From Datnioides undecimradiatus (Eukaryota; Chordata; Actinopteri; Lobotiformes; Datnioididae), in contig WARS01000012.1 in the NCBI GenBank assembly GCA_008933995.1, positions 7,821,001 to 7,885,000 on the forward strand: a stretch of DNA of 64,000 bases, written 5' to 3'. Made by a program: the position numbers and the translations under genes. Shown piece after piece: positions 38,001-50,600 of the stretch (its first letter is position 1; every line of letters starts with the position of its first letter). The notes beneath the pieces are model-generated. The model did not search any database. It was not told the DNA's origin and was given only the letters and a program-made list of their open reading frames with translations.

Positions 38001-41000
38001 CCTTTTTGAGCTGTGTGAGAAAAGTGTGACTGTATTTTTCAGCCATTAACCTGAAGTTGTGTTCAGAAATCATACAGCAGGAGCTATTTGAGCCCTTCAT
38101 AATGGTGGATGTGTTGCACTGTGCTGGCTTCTGTTTTCTTGGCTTACGGCAATCCTCCAGATCTTTCCCCTGGGGGAAATCTCCCTGTATGTAATAATGA
38201 AAAGCCTGCAGAGTCAGGGGAAACAGCTCCTCTCTCTCGTTCCATCTTAATGAGCACTACAATTAGACTCCTTCAGTTTGGCAAATAACAATTAGAAGTT
38301 CATTAAAAAATCACATCAGATGATAAGTTTTATTTACAAGTGGAATTACTTAAGGTTACTTGCTGGTGACACTTTAAATGTCAAATAGAGGATGGTCCGT
38401 GGTATTTCTTCGCAGTGGTTGTCCTTGCATTAAAAGCCAATGTGTGTGTGTGTTCCAGTGTGTGGATTTAAAGTGGCGCGTGTGTGTGTTTTGTTTTTTT
38501 TATAGCTCCATACAGCTGTAGCCCAGTTTAATACTCCCAAGGGACTTTAAGGAACATTTTTGTTGTGGGTTTTTGCATTTCTGCCTCTTAGATAGAGTAG
38601 TATCTTGCAGCTAATAGAGCCTAGCTATGCTGCTCCACAGCAGTGAGCTGTCACTGGAAATATTCTCTCAGCATGTCTGTCTTTTGTCCTTACACTCTCT
38701 CCATACCAAACCCCAGAGAATTACTGGACCATATAGCATTGTCACATCTGCTACACTGACCAGCCTGTTTATCGACTCCTACTCCTCTAGGAGAGATGGG
38801 AGAGGACAGAACAGGACCAGGCAGGAAAGAACAGCAGGACAGGATGGGGGGGAAGAAGTAGGCAGTGGTGGTGGAAATTTCCTACAGAGAAGCAAACATC
38901 TTCACTGACACATAAAGCTTTCTGCTTCAATTCAGTGGATTCCATGTCTTTTATCTTCCACTCAATTGTTTCATAATCACATTCTTTTTTGGCATTAGTC
39001 ACACATTACGTGTAATCACTCCAAGTCCCTCTCGATTGATAGCGTCACCCAGCTCCTTTGTTCCATTATGATCAATTGTTTTGTGTTTGTTTGGAAGCCA
39101 TTAATCTTGGTGTGCCTGCTCGGCTCTAAATTGCCCAGTTTATTCTCTTCCTTTTCCAAATGAATTCCCTCAGGTGCACTTCTCTGAAAGAAAAATATGC
39201 TTTTAAAGCCAGTATAGCTCGTTGTGCATTACAGTGTGCAGGGCAGGTCTTTGGAGGCTTTGTAAAGTCAATTATGTTGTATCTTCAGCACAGGATGAAA
39301 ATGAACAGAGCCGGAACACACCACAACGTTTAAGTGTGAGTGTCTGCACAAGTGTGTGTTCTCTGGGGTCCTCAGAGGGTTTCCACCTTTCCACCAGCTG
39401 ACACCACAAATGCTGTGAGCAGGTAACGATTTTGACAAGTCGCGGCTGCAGAGGTGTGTGAAATGTGGGTGTTGATGAGCTCTCGTTTGACTCCTGTAAA
39501 ATGTAATGCAACTCTGTAAGTGTCTGGATAGCATTAAAATAGGAATTATATAAACACAGTTTTTACATAAGAACAAGTATAAACATTTTGCTCTAAATTC
39601 CCAGACTGATTTCTCGCTAATCTTACCTACATCAATTATTCTCCCATTTGCCTCTGTGCATGTCTCACTGCAATACAACAGGTCATAACCTACTTTGTAA
39701 CTGTGTGTGGGGGTGTGGGTGTAAAATACTGCAATGTGCAATTATGATCCATAATGAACATGGAATAATCTACATGAAACAGGGTCTTAACAAGTCACAG
39801 GGGATTCAATTATGGCCATAAAAGTTGGATGCAGCATGAAAGTCTCATTTAGAGAAATGAACTTTTCCACCATCACTGCCAACTGTGTCCAGCTGGAAAT
39901 GTCTGTCTGTGTCTTTTTGTGTTTAAACCTCCACAATTCACAACTGTGAGTAAACAAATTTGCATTTTGCTGCACTACAGCTGATTTATACCATAGCTAA
40001 TAAAACCGATGTGTGTTAGAGTGGAGCAGTGCGCTCCCATTAATCAGTGGTAAAGCTGTTCTGGAGTGATAGTTGCAAGTTTTCTTTGAAGACTCTTTGA
40101 AGATCTTTGTAATTGTCTTTCTGTGTCCCACTTTACTCTTCCTCCCCACCTCCATAAAACATGGGAATCAGACCTCAGAGAATGTTTACCCCCTGCTCCT
40201 CACCTCTCTCTCTCTCTCTGCTACAGTCTCAGCAGCACCCAGTTCTTCTTGCAAAGTGCTGTTACTTTCACCCTCACACTCCTTGCTGCTTAAGATCCTT
40301 TCTTTGCTTCTTTGTGTGCCAAATACTTCTTATTGCATGTTCTTTAAATTCTGTTCATAGTTCACGCACACACACCAGGTCTCTATCATCACTGTCATCT
40401 TCTTATTGTTTTGTATTCTGAACACTTTGCATGACTTTGATTGTGAAATACATATAGCAGCAGTTCTAAATCAAGTTAATTCCAAACTAAATATCAGAGT
40501 AAATAAATGAACATTAAAAAAGTAAATACCTTTTAATCTGCAGTTCAGGCTGTGCTGCTCCTCATTTTATCCGCAGCGACCTCCTTGATAAGCCATAAAG
40601 AGACTAAAAAAAGGGTTAGAAAAAGAGAGAAAGATCCAGTTGATGAAATGCAGATGAGGAAAAAAGGAAGAAAAATTTGCCTTTTCTCTTTCAAAATCAC
40701 ATTTTCATGCCTTCTAGTCTTTAAATGTGCATTGGTGTGAGCCAGCCTGAGCCACTGTATTATGCAGCCTCTCTTTCTCTGTTTCATTCACACACACACA
40801 CACTTTCACCTACTCTATGCCCTGATTTAGCGGTCTCTCTCTTTCTCTCTCTCTCTTACACACACATTCATGCATCCTCTCTCTCTCTCGGGCATGTTGT
40901 ACACGTTCCCTCTCCCTCTCTCTCTGCTTCTCTCTCTCGCTTACTTCAGATGCTAGATTGATCTCTCTCCTCCGTCCTCCTTTCTCTCTTTGTACTTCCA

Positions 41001-41527
41001 CTGTGTACTGACTCGTTACCCTCTATCTGTCGGATGCTCTCTTTGCTTTGTTTGCACCTAAGTACTCTTCTATTCAATTATCCCCAATTTTCTTCATTAC
41101 TCTCTCCCTCCCTGTCTTTTTGTCTCTCACTGTTCCACCACATTTCACCCTCTCCTCCCTCTCTCTTGCTCATTATTTCAGTCACTCCATCAATCAAACG
41201 CACTCACACTCGTCCCATGATATGATTCGCTCCCTTTATCTTCCCCCGTCTGACATGTACAGTGGATGGATTCAGGCCACTTCACTGTTCCCCTTTTGTA
41301 ATTTTAAAACAGAGGTCATCATAATAATAAAGAAACCTGTTTTCAATTCTTCATTATCTATTTAGTAGCAATAAAAGACAAATAGAGGTTTTGCATAAAC
41401 ATGTTGTGAGAAAGTTCTGACAGTATTTAAGAATCTACTGAGAAAGTGACCGACCAAGCCTTGGAAGAAAACATGGAAAAATGATGGACAGCTTTCTGTC
41501 ATTTAAAGGGTCTATTCACCTACATCA

Positions 41528-41528
<1 letters not shown>

Positions 41529-41574
<46 letters not shown>
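41529..41574. repeat. (AC)n microsatellite
   Basis: About 23 uninterrupted AC units in the intergenic region upstream of the Fc-receptor-like gene. Confidence 0.97.
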
Positions 41575-41576
<2 letters not shown>

Positions 41577-42514
41577 TTACAAAATAAATAAGTACAATAA
41601 ACATATTTTTGCAGTGACTCCTTGGGGTATCAAGCCAAGCAGACATTTGTGGTTTTATTTGGTGAGGTTTTGAGATACTTGCAACTGGGACTTCTGCCCA
41701 AATCCCAGTGCAGTGGAGCTGAGTAGTATTGGTTTGCTGTGCTCACCGCACTGAAAAATTACATTTGAAAGAAGAAAACAGCAACCCAAACAATGCTTCC
41801 TCAACTCTGGATGATCCTCAGACCTAAACATACTTTTTTTTAGTGGTTCAGACCAGATGAGAATGATACAATCACACATTAAATTCCTTACATAAGAGGG
41901 TAGTAATGGATCTGCTGCATTGTCTTTCCAGGTGATTTGCATATGCAGATATGCATTTAGAATAACACTGACTGACTGAGGATTAAAAAAATAAGAAATA
42001 TGTTTATCATCTTAAAAACATCTTAAAACACAGGCTCAGACACAAATGTGGACCCTCTTAATTTCTCACACCCTGACCAGTCACTGAATGAAGTCAGTGT
42101 GAATGTTAGACGTTCGGTTTTGATTGATTATAGAAATTGTTAGATTCAGGCGGCTTCTTTCAGTAGTGTTAAAGCATATTGACCTACTGGTCAAATGTTC
42201 CCTAAGTTTTGGAGACATTAAATAATGAATAAATGCATTGACTGGACAGATGGCACTGTTTCTCTTTTACTTTTAAGTAAAAAAAATATGGCAGAGAGAG
42301 AAAGAGAAGTATGACATGCAACAACGGTCCCCTGGTGGAATCAGAGTGGGAACACTGGGACGAGCTTTAACACTGAAGTGCAAGTCCAGTTCTGATGAGT
42401 CCTGGTGATGCACGTGGTTTGTGACTCAAAGACTGACTGCATCATTATCTGTGTCCCAGTGAGTAAATGTTTGGGATCTCAACATGACCCATGCTGATTT
42501 TGCATGGTAAACTA

Positions 42515-42732
42515 CACTGTTGCCCATAAGCTGGGAATAAAATATTTTTTTATTCTTCTCATGAAATGATTGTGACAATGGGATTTATTCTTGATAGATA
42601 AAGTGCATATCTTCTCTCTTCTCAAAACCCATCATTGCACCTGGTCAAAAGTGATTACTGATGTGTATAAATAGGAATAAAAAGAGTAAAGTGTCTGAAA
42701 ACAAAATTATTCTAACTTTATGGGCAACGGTG
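42515..42732. mobile_element. MITE copy A, 218 bp, TA target site
   Basis: Starts CACTGTTGCCCATAA and ends in the near inverse, TTATGGGCAACGGTG, flanked on both sides by TA (42513-42514 and 42733-42734). This is the structure expected of a short non-autonomous Tc1/mariner-type element. It has no coding capacity. A second copy at 55703-55919 in opposite orientation is about 95% identical by hand alignment (about 11 mismatches), which indicates fairly recent transposition. Confidence 0.88.
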
Positions 42733-45584
42733 TAGTTATGACAGAGCTTCTGGTACATTGGTGGTTGAGACAAATACAATAAGGAAGTTGAGGTTTGTCA
42801 TGCCCGCCCTGTAACTTCTTTCCCATATTTCCTGTCTGTATCTAGAGTCAGATAAAAGCAAAATGCTACAAAATATTCAAAAGGTATTATAAAAGTAAAA
42901 AACTTACTTAAGCAATAATCAATTCAGTTCTTTGAACTTTGGATATGTGTGAGCAAGCTAGCTTATGTAATAATTCTGTTGCAGTGAGTTACATCCATGC
43001 AGCTGGAGTGTTTGAGTGAATACCTGTCCTTATGCTTGCTTTATGCTTTTAGAGCCCATCAAAGAGAAAGGTGGGGGATAGAGGAAGGTGAGCTTGGTTG
43101 AAATACATTAATGCACACAATAGTGGACTCTGTCGAGAGGCGATGTAGATGAATCCTGCCGAATCAGGCCTCTCAAGGACGACATGACACCTGCATTGTA
43201 ACCCTTGATAGGAGCTCTAGTGGGTTCTTTCCTTTAATGGTGCACCACTCCATGGTGTATATTCACCATGCTCTCATCCTGCCTTAGTGCTTCCACTGCC
43301 TTTGCTGCCCAATGTCCTTATTCTGAGAAACTAGCATTCCTCCTGACTTCTGTGTTAATGCCTCTCAAGCCAAAGGCAAGGAGAGAAAAGTGGGTCATGG
43401 ACAGATGGAGCACACAGTAGTAAGAATACGCTGGCTCAATTTTTATGCTTTCTGTTTGTTTTTCTGTGTGTTTTAGTGAGCGCAGTTTCTTTGCTTTGGG
43501 TGAAGTGGAGTCAGACTGAAAACAAAAGCAAAATGAGAGAGAGGGAAGTCGAGGAAAGAATGAGAAAGACGGTATTGATTTCTGGAATCGAAGCTCATGA
43601 AACAGACGGAGTATTGCTTTAAATCTCTGGCCTCAAATATAAAGGCATGTCTGAACATTTTCAGTACAGTAACATCACATAATCATCAACCACAGTTATT
43701 TTTATATTTCTCAAGTAATTCAGATTTTTAGATTCACAACTTTATGACTGCTGCATCTGCAGACTAAGCCTGCTCTGCAAACTCACAGCCCTTAATCCAT
43801 CTGCCTACTGCACACACACAGTCAGTGAAACACAGGCTCAAACCTGCTCTCAGGTCTCATTCCTGCATCAACTTCTCCAGGAAAATCGAGGCAGTGCTGG
43901 GCTCTGGTGGTCACTTCAAGGAACTGAAACTGAGTTTTTGAAATGTGAGCAATACCTGACTGATTGATTAACATTTTGGAGATGTGTCAACATTCACTGT
44001 TGTAAAATGTAGTTCTTCAAAGGTAGTTCCTCAAAATGTTTGTTTCAACATTCAGGCTGTGGATTAAATCTATTTTCCTCTTCCTCTTAAGATAAAATGT
44101 CACAATCAAATAATGATAAAAAAATAAAACTAAAAATGAAAACAAATGAATATTTGTAGTCTGGAAAATGTTAAGATACTTTTTCATTTTTATGTATTGG
44201 TGTTGCTACATGAGTTTTTTTGTAACAAAAGGAAGTCTACAAATTCACACTGCAAAAAAAATCCTCCTCCTCCTCATACGGATTCTGAGTTCTCAGAATC
44301 ATGTCATGTTTCTAAACATGGCTGAGAAACAGCAGTACCCACTGTGTGTCACATTATCACAGTGAGCTGATGAGCCATAAGATATCTGCATATATCAATC
44401 CTTTAATGTTTTTTGGATGGTTATAATAGTTTGTATGCAACACATTTAATTGCAGGAGTCTATAAGTTTGGTTTTTTTATCATGTGCGACCTGTTAAAAA
44501 AACAGTGCTCTTCTTTTGCGCATTTAAAAAAAGCAGAAGCTGCTTTTTTCCTCCAGTGTTTAACTGTTGATATCAGCAGAATTGCATTTGACACCCAAAA
44601 GCCACAGTGTTCTCAGAAGACCAACACATAAACGATTGATTACAAAGTGCTAGTAAAAGCATATGTAACTGAATTATAGCTTTCTCTCTTTAATACTGTC
44701 TCTCCCATTTGATCCCATACATGCATTTCACAAAGAAAACCCAAATACACGTTTTTGCTTACATTTTATAGTCTGTTTTGTGTTTGGTTATGGGTTGAAT
44801 GTGTCTTCGTGTTGGTCATTTGCATGACCTACCAGTGAATCCTTTCTAAAGAGGATGTCTTTTTAGCTTTTCAGTGTTACATCATTCATTTTAAACATGC
44901 TCTGGGCACGTGTGGTGTAGATTTGATAAAGCATGATAAAGAATATCTGTGCATTGATACTAAATGTTGCATGCCATATGTCAAGTGATGATTATCGCAT
45001 AATTTTTAAACCAGACTATATTTGTTTTTCCTCTTTCAGCCTCAGAGCCTCTCTATATGTCTGAGTCACACCCCTGTTTTACACTGTGGTGTCAATGACC
45101 AGCAACCACAGAACTCATCTGGTTTCTGCTGACAAATAGCCGAAACGATTTCTACATACACCTCTCAGAATCTTTTTACTCAGAAGCCAAATAATGGTCA
45201 GAAGGTCAATTCTTATAATTCATTGCATCAAATGCAAGAGTGGAAAATTTGGAGTCTCGAAAGCACCATAAATGGATATTTTAAAAAATGTTTTTTTTAA
45301 TCTGATTTCTATTTATCTAAAATAACATTAATAAGAATTTAATGCACTGTGTCTGTTTATGGTGTTAACAAAGTCTTCTACAAATGCATTGGGTGTGTGA
45401 TCGCACATCATATCACCAGGTATTTGGCTTTTAGTTGAGAATCAGTCATATAAAGTGGACAAAGACAAACTGTAAAATACTAATTATAGAAGTCACAGTA
45501 AAACTTCTGTTTTTAATTTTTACATGTTGCCAAGTGGCAAACTTAGGCGTGCCAAAAATCCCTCCCCCACCAAACTTCCAACTG

Positions 45585-45597
45585 CTACTTCCTTTAC
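45585..45597. promoter_or_regulatory. candidate ETS/PU.1 site upstream of the Fc-receptor-like gene
   Basis: On the minus strand the sequence reads GTAAAGGAAGTAG, close to the PU.1-preferred AAAGGAAGTG, about 85-95 bp upstream of the proposed start codon. PU.1 drives many myeloid Fc-receptor promoters, which tend to lack a TATA box, as here. A single motif is weak evidence. Confidence 0.35.
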
Positions 45598-45680
45598 ATG
45601 TCTCAATACGTACTCTGGTCACTTCTCACTACCTCAGTCACTGTGTTGCCTCTCATGTTGCTGTGACTGGCGGCAAGACG

Positions 45681-47692
45681 ATGAGGACAGGAAAACATCT
45701 GCTGCTCCTGGCAGGTAAGAGGGGACCAGTGAAACATGAAAGGGCTGCTGCCAGGGTTTAAGGTTTGTTGGTATGTTTTCAGTATTACAACTCTAACTCT
45801 ACTATTGCAACTAGTTCTGTCATGTATTCAATCACGAGCTACTCCCAACACTGCCAAAATATACTAAAATCTCTTACATTTAGCTGAATTTTATGAAATA
45901 GCATTATTTAACAACAATTTGTTAACAATTTAACAGTTCTGTAAAAGTTTTGCCTATATAAAAATCACCACTGTCTTCTTTAGAAAGCCACTTAGTCATC
46001 ACTCTAGCGTTGATGTAACGATAATAAATAGATCATTATGAGAGAGGAACAGGGTGTTGTTTCCATCTTTGAAAAATTATTAAACTAATACTTAAAAAAT
46101 ATTAAAATAAAAAATGTAGATTTATCTTAAATAATGGAAATGAACAGCTGGAAAGAAAATTTTGTATAATATTTTTTTTTTGTATAATTTAAAATGCAAT
46201 GAATTCTGCAGTCATGTATGTAGTGGGAAAGATCTGCAGGCCAAATCAATAAAAAAAAGTATTTTGATAGAATTAAAGAATAAGGCACAAATTAAAATAA
46301 AATAACACTTATTTAAGGTAATAAGCAGTTAATATGATGTATATACATACACATACCATGCATGCATATTTATTTATTTATGAGGATACGGTATTGACTT
46401 TAAGAACAAAAACAAAATGCACAAAAACAATTAACAAAATGTTTGTCTCAAAATGTTGACTGCACTTTTGTCTTCTTTTTTTTTTGCATTTTGATCAAAA
46501 TGCAAAAAATAAATAAAATAAATACCTCTTACCCACTGGTAAACCATTTTGTGTCGAAATTGAATATGATTGATAAATTCTAAGATGATGCTTAGATATT
46601 TATTTCTTATCTATTTATTATATCGTTAGGCCACTACAGAGGACTTAAAACTTGACTTACCCCTGAAAGACGCTAAACCCAAATATTGTCACATTTGCTG
46701 TCACTGCACAGCATGTAAGACTTTAGTTCTGCAGAATGGAATGCAATGGTTTGGCGTAATGTAACAGTTTAATTATATAATCCTTCCTTAATTTTATAAC
46801 CAAACAAGCCATAATCGTTGTGTTATGACTCTACAGGTGATATCCTGCATATTTAAGAGAAATTAAGAAAAAAGCAGACTCAGAGAGACAACAGTGAAAT
46901 TAGTCTCTTCGCTCGTCATCTATTTTCTTCACAGATTCACTACAAAAAACGTCTATATTTATTCTTTACCTCTCACTTTATAAAAGTGAAAGGTAAAATA
47001 TTTTTACTTACTTCAATATTACTATTTGACCGAACGGCGAAGCTCTCCGTTTACCAGTCAAGCTACGTTCCACTCCTCACCTAGGATCACGAGCTGACGG
47101 TAGTGACCGAAAGCACAAGATCGTGAATACAAACGGCCGAAATGAGCTTTCTCCGGGTGGCTGGGCTCAGCCCCAGAGATAGGGTGGGGGACACAGACAT
47201 GGAACTCAGAGTGGAGCCACCGCTGAGGTGGTCTCCCTAGGGAAGTATTCCAGGTATGAGGGAAATCCCGAGGCAGACCCAGGACACGCTGGAGAGACTA
47301 AATCTCTCGGCTGGCCAGGGAACTCCTTGGTATCCTTCGGTGGACGGTGGAAGTGGCATGTGGGGTGGGGGTGGGGTGTCAATATTACTTCAGTTTGAAT
47401 ACAGACAACTGTGTAGCAGTGACAGATAGTGTGGCTAAAGGGAGAATATAAATTGGCACCACCCACAGAAACTTTAACTTCATTACCTGAAAATCCCCCA
47501 GAAAAGTACATTCTGCAAATCATCATTTGAATATTGACTAAAATAGTGAGTGAAATGTTCTGATTAAAATGGGCAGAGACTAATATAAACAGATTATTAT
47601 GAGTCTTGAAAGAGAGTTTATTAAAAAATAACATTTGTTGAATTTTCTTACAGCGGTCGTGCATTTGGCAAGATCTCAGCAAAAACCAGAAG
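45681..47692 (+). CDS. split signal-peptide exons of the Fc-receptor-like gene
   Basis: Exon 1 (45681-45714) encodes MRTGKHLLLLA and ends G|gtaaga. Exon 2 (47654-47692, 39 nt) follows a cttacag acceptor and encodes AVVHLARSQQKPE. Joined, they give a basic n-region, a hydrophobic core and a likely cleavage near Ala/Ser before Gln. The 1.94-kb intron between them contains a dead retrotransposon fragment at 47029-47375. Intron 2 (47693-48048) is empty. Confidence 0.82.
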
Positions 47693-50600
47693 GTAATCAG
47701 CACCTTTGCTCTGCTGTCTTTACTGCTACTCGTCAGCAATGGTTGAAAAAGTATTCAGATCCTATTAATAATACCTCACTGCAAAAATACTTCACTTGAA
47801 ATATAAAAAGTAAAAAGAAATGGAAATACTCACGTCCCTCAAATCCATCCTTAAGCAAAGTGCTTGCGTGAATGTCCTTAATTACATTTCACTGCTGCTT
47901 CTCCTTGGTGGGAAATGTCCACAGGTGGCAGCAATAACCATGTACAACAGCCCTCTGTACTGCAAATAATAGCTGATAATAGCAATAATAGCAAATAATG
48001 ACTTTATGTCTTTAATGTCTTTTTCCTCTTTGTCCACTGCTTCTTCAGTTTCTGTGACACCCAAAAAGCTGATCTACAACGGGGACATAGTTTACTTGAG
48101 CTGTAACAACACCTCAAATACGGACAGCGTTAAATGGTATTTCAATGATACTTTAAAGCTGGAGAACAACACCTGGAAGATAGTAGGTGCAAGCCACAAT
48201 AACTCAGGCTCTTATCGATGTGAGAGCAGTGGGCAAAAAAGTGACCCTCTCGTCATCGACGTCTTGGGTAAATGTACCACATGACCATGAGTATCTGAGT
48301 CCAAAATCCCCAAAGTGTAAGTAGAGACACACTATACATACAAATAATGGTATCATTTTTTTTTTATCATACAGCATGCCTTCCCAGAGCCTCACTCACC
48401 ATCAAAACGGGCCAGCCGGTGATGCGGCCTGGAGGTTCAGTTATCCTGGAGCTTGAGAATAACAACGGTCTGCTGGGATGGAAATGCTGGGTCTTAAGGG
48501 AACATCAGAAGAAGAGGATTAAGTTGAAGGTGAACAACGAGAGCATTAGTCTGGCCTTTCAATCCAGACACCTGCTCGTTCCAGAGACCATTTTCTGGTG
48601 TACTGATAGAGATGAGGACACAAGAAGTAATCAGATCATAGTCAGGACCTCAGGTAGGCTGACTGCATTTAACATTTGTGTGATTACATGTTACCTATTC
48701 ATTCAGTTTACAGAAGTGTACAGTATTTCATCACTTTTGAAATGGATATGGCAACCTTGTTAGCAAACTATTTCATATTTAAATATCCAGTACGTACAGG
48801 GCAATATGAACACTCATTAAGAGTCAGACTTTGGCCACCTGGCAAACAAATGTCCAATACATGCTGAATCTCTTTCAGCTCTGTTTCTGGTCCCTGTAAA
48901 CTCCTGAAGGAAATATCTAGCTCTTTAGCTGCTGTGTCATTTAAAACTATATCTAATCATAATCTTCTTCTTGTAGAGAAAGACATATCAATGGAGATGT
49001 ATCCTCTGCCTGCTGTAGCTGGGCAGAGTCTGGTTTTGAGGTGCCTCGTCTGGGGCACGGATCAGATTACCCACACTGTTTTCTACAAAGATGGTAAACT
49101 AATTGATACAGCTCAAACGACTACCTATGAAGTCACTAATGTGACAGAATCTGCGCAGGGGAATTATAAATGTGATGCCAAATTCACTTACAAGGCCCGC
49201 ACTGATGGACCTCCATACCATATGGCCTCTGATAGTCAACATCTGTTTGTTAAAGGTATGAATATCCAATGGGTTTATCTAGCTCTGATACTGTATGTTT
49301 TACACATGCATTGTTTTTAAATGCATCTCCTCTTGTGTTCTTTTTTCAGGGCCTCTGATGCAGGCGTTTATCTCAGAAAACATTGGCTTATCATGCTCTT
49401 GCCCAGGGTGTCCCAGTGACATCTCTTATCATTGGTACTACAAGACTGATGATCAACAGCCATGGGAGTCAGTCAAGTCCAGCCAAGAAATCATGATGCC
49501 AAAGGAGAGAGGCACATATGTATGTTACGGTTTGTGGGCCAAAGGGCGGTCACTTCCCAGCCGCAGTTATGTGTGTGAGTTCCTGCTTTTGTTTTGGACT
49601 TTGACTTTGTTTCTTGACGTACTGATACACATTAAGATCACTTTTATGCCTGAAAGCACTGAGTCACAACATCTTACAAACAGCTTTATGGAGTTTGAAA
49701 GATGTAGGCACGTACCAGTCAGGAATGGTCTAACAAATAAAGCTAGAGCCAGTATTTCAGTCTTTGCTAATACTTGAGACTAAAAGTCTGGATATCTCTG
49801 CACCTGCTACATCAAATATTACCACTCTTTTTAATACCACACTTGTTAGCCACCAACTATATTAAAATTAAATTGCTGGAGTTGCCTTTTAGTTTAAATT
49901 ATTTTTTTAATCAATGCAACTTCAGTCTGCTAACAGATTACTTGGCCTGTTATTTGTCACGTTTATTTCATATCAAGGTGCTGGCGGCCAGATCTCTTTT
50001 ATACTGCCAAATGTTAACAAGAATTCAGCTAAAACGACTTTTCCTAAGGTCGCAGGAATTTCATACAGTCATGACAAGATGTATTTTCTGTCTCTGTTTC
50101 AGATAAACCACCGATCCAAGTCATTCTCATACTTGTGGGGGTCATCTTGCTGGTGATTCTATGTTTAGCAGCTGCCATATTCTATTTTTGCTATAAGAGA
50201 AGAAATTCCACAGGTGAGTAACTCACTACTTGTTTTCCATTTTATGCATGAACACTTGAGGCATCTCATGGCACTTTATGTTCTTTAGGACCAGTATACG
50301 AGGATGTGGGACTGAGGTCCTTAGACAAAGGTGATGACAAATATGAGAAGCTACGGAAGCCACCCGGTGCTCAAAGGGAGGGCGAGTACGATACCCTTCA
50401 TCCAGAGGCAGCAGGTCAAGAGAAGAAAGAGGGTGACTATCAGAAGCTAAAGAAAGAGGGAATGACAGAGGGAGTGTATCACACACTGGGGATGGAGGGT
50501 GCAGGTGGAGGAGCGGGGGGATATGAGGCACTGAAGAAAGAGGGAATGAGAGAGGGGGTGTACCACACCCTGGGGACAGAGGGTGCAGGTGGAGGAGCGG

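Larger units (their letters stand above)
29534..45680. other. 16-kb intergenic region between shank1 and the Fc-receptor-like gene
   Basis: No coding exon is supported on either strand. By position it should contain the shank1 promoter and at least one untranslated exon, because shank1's first coding exon begins at a splice acceptor. I could not place that promoter. A moderately GC-richer tract lies at about 36000-36200. Other contents: an AT palindrome with direct repeat at 31973-32009, CT-rich runs near 34930-34970 and 40830-40960, a CA microsatellite at 41529-41574 and a MITE at 42515-42732. The roughly 60-150 codon open frames here are AT-rich, overlap one another on opposite strands and match nothing I recognise. 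Confidence 0.55.
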
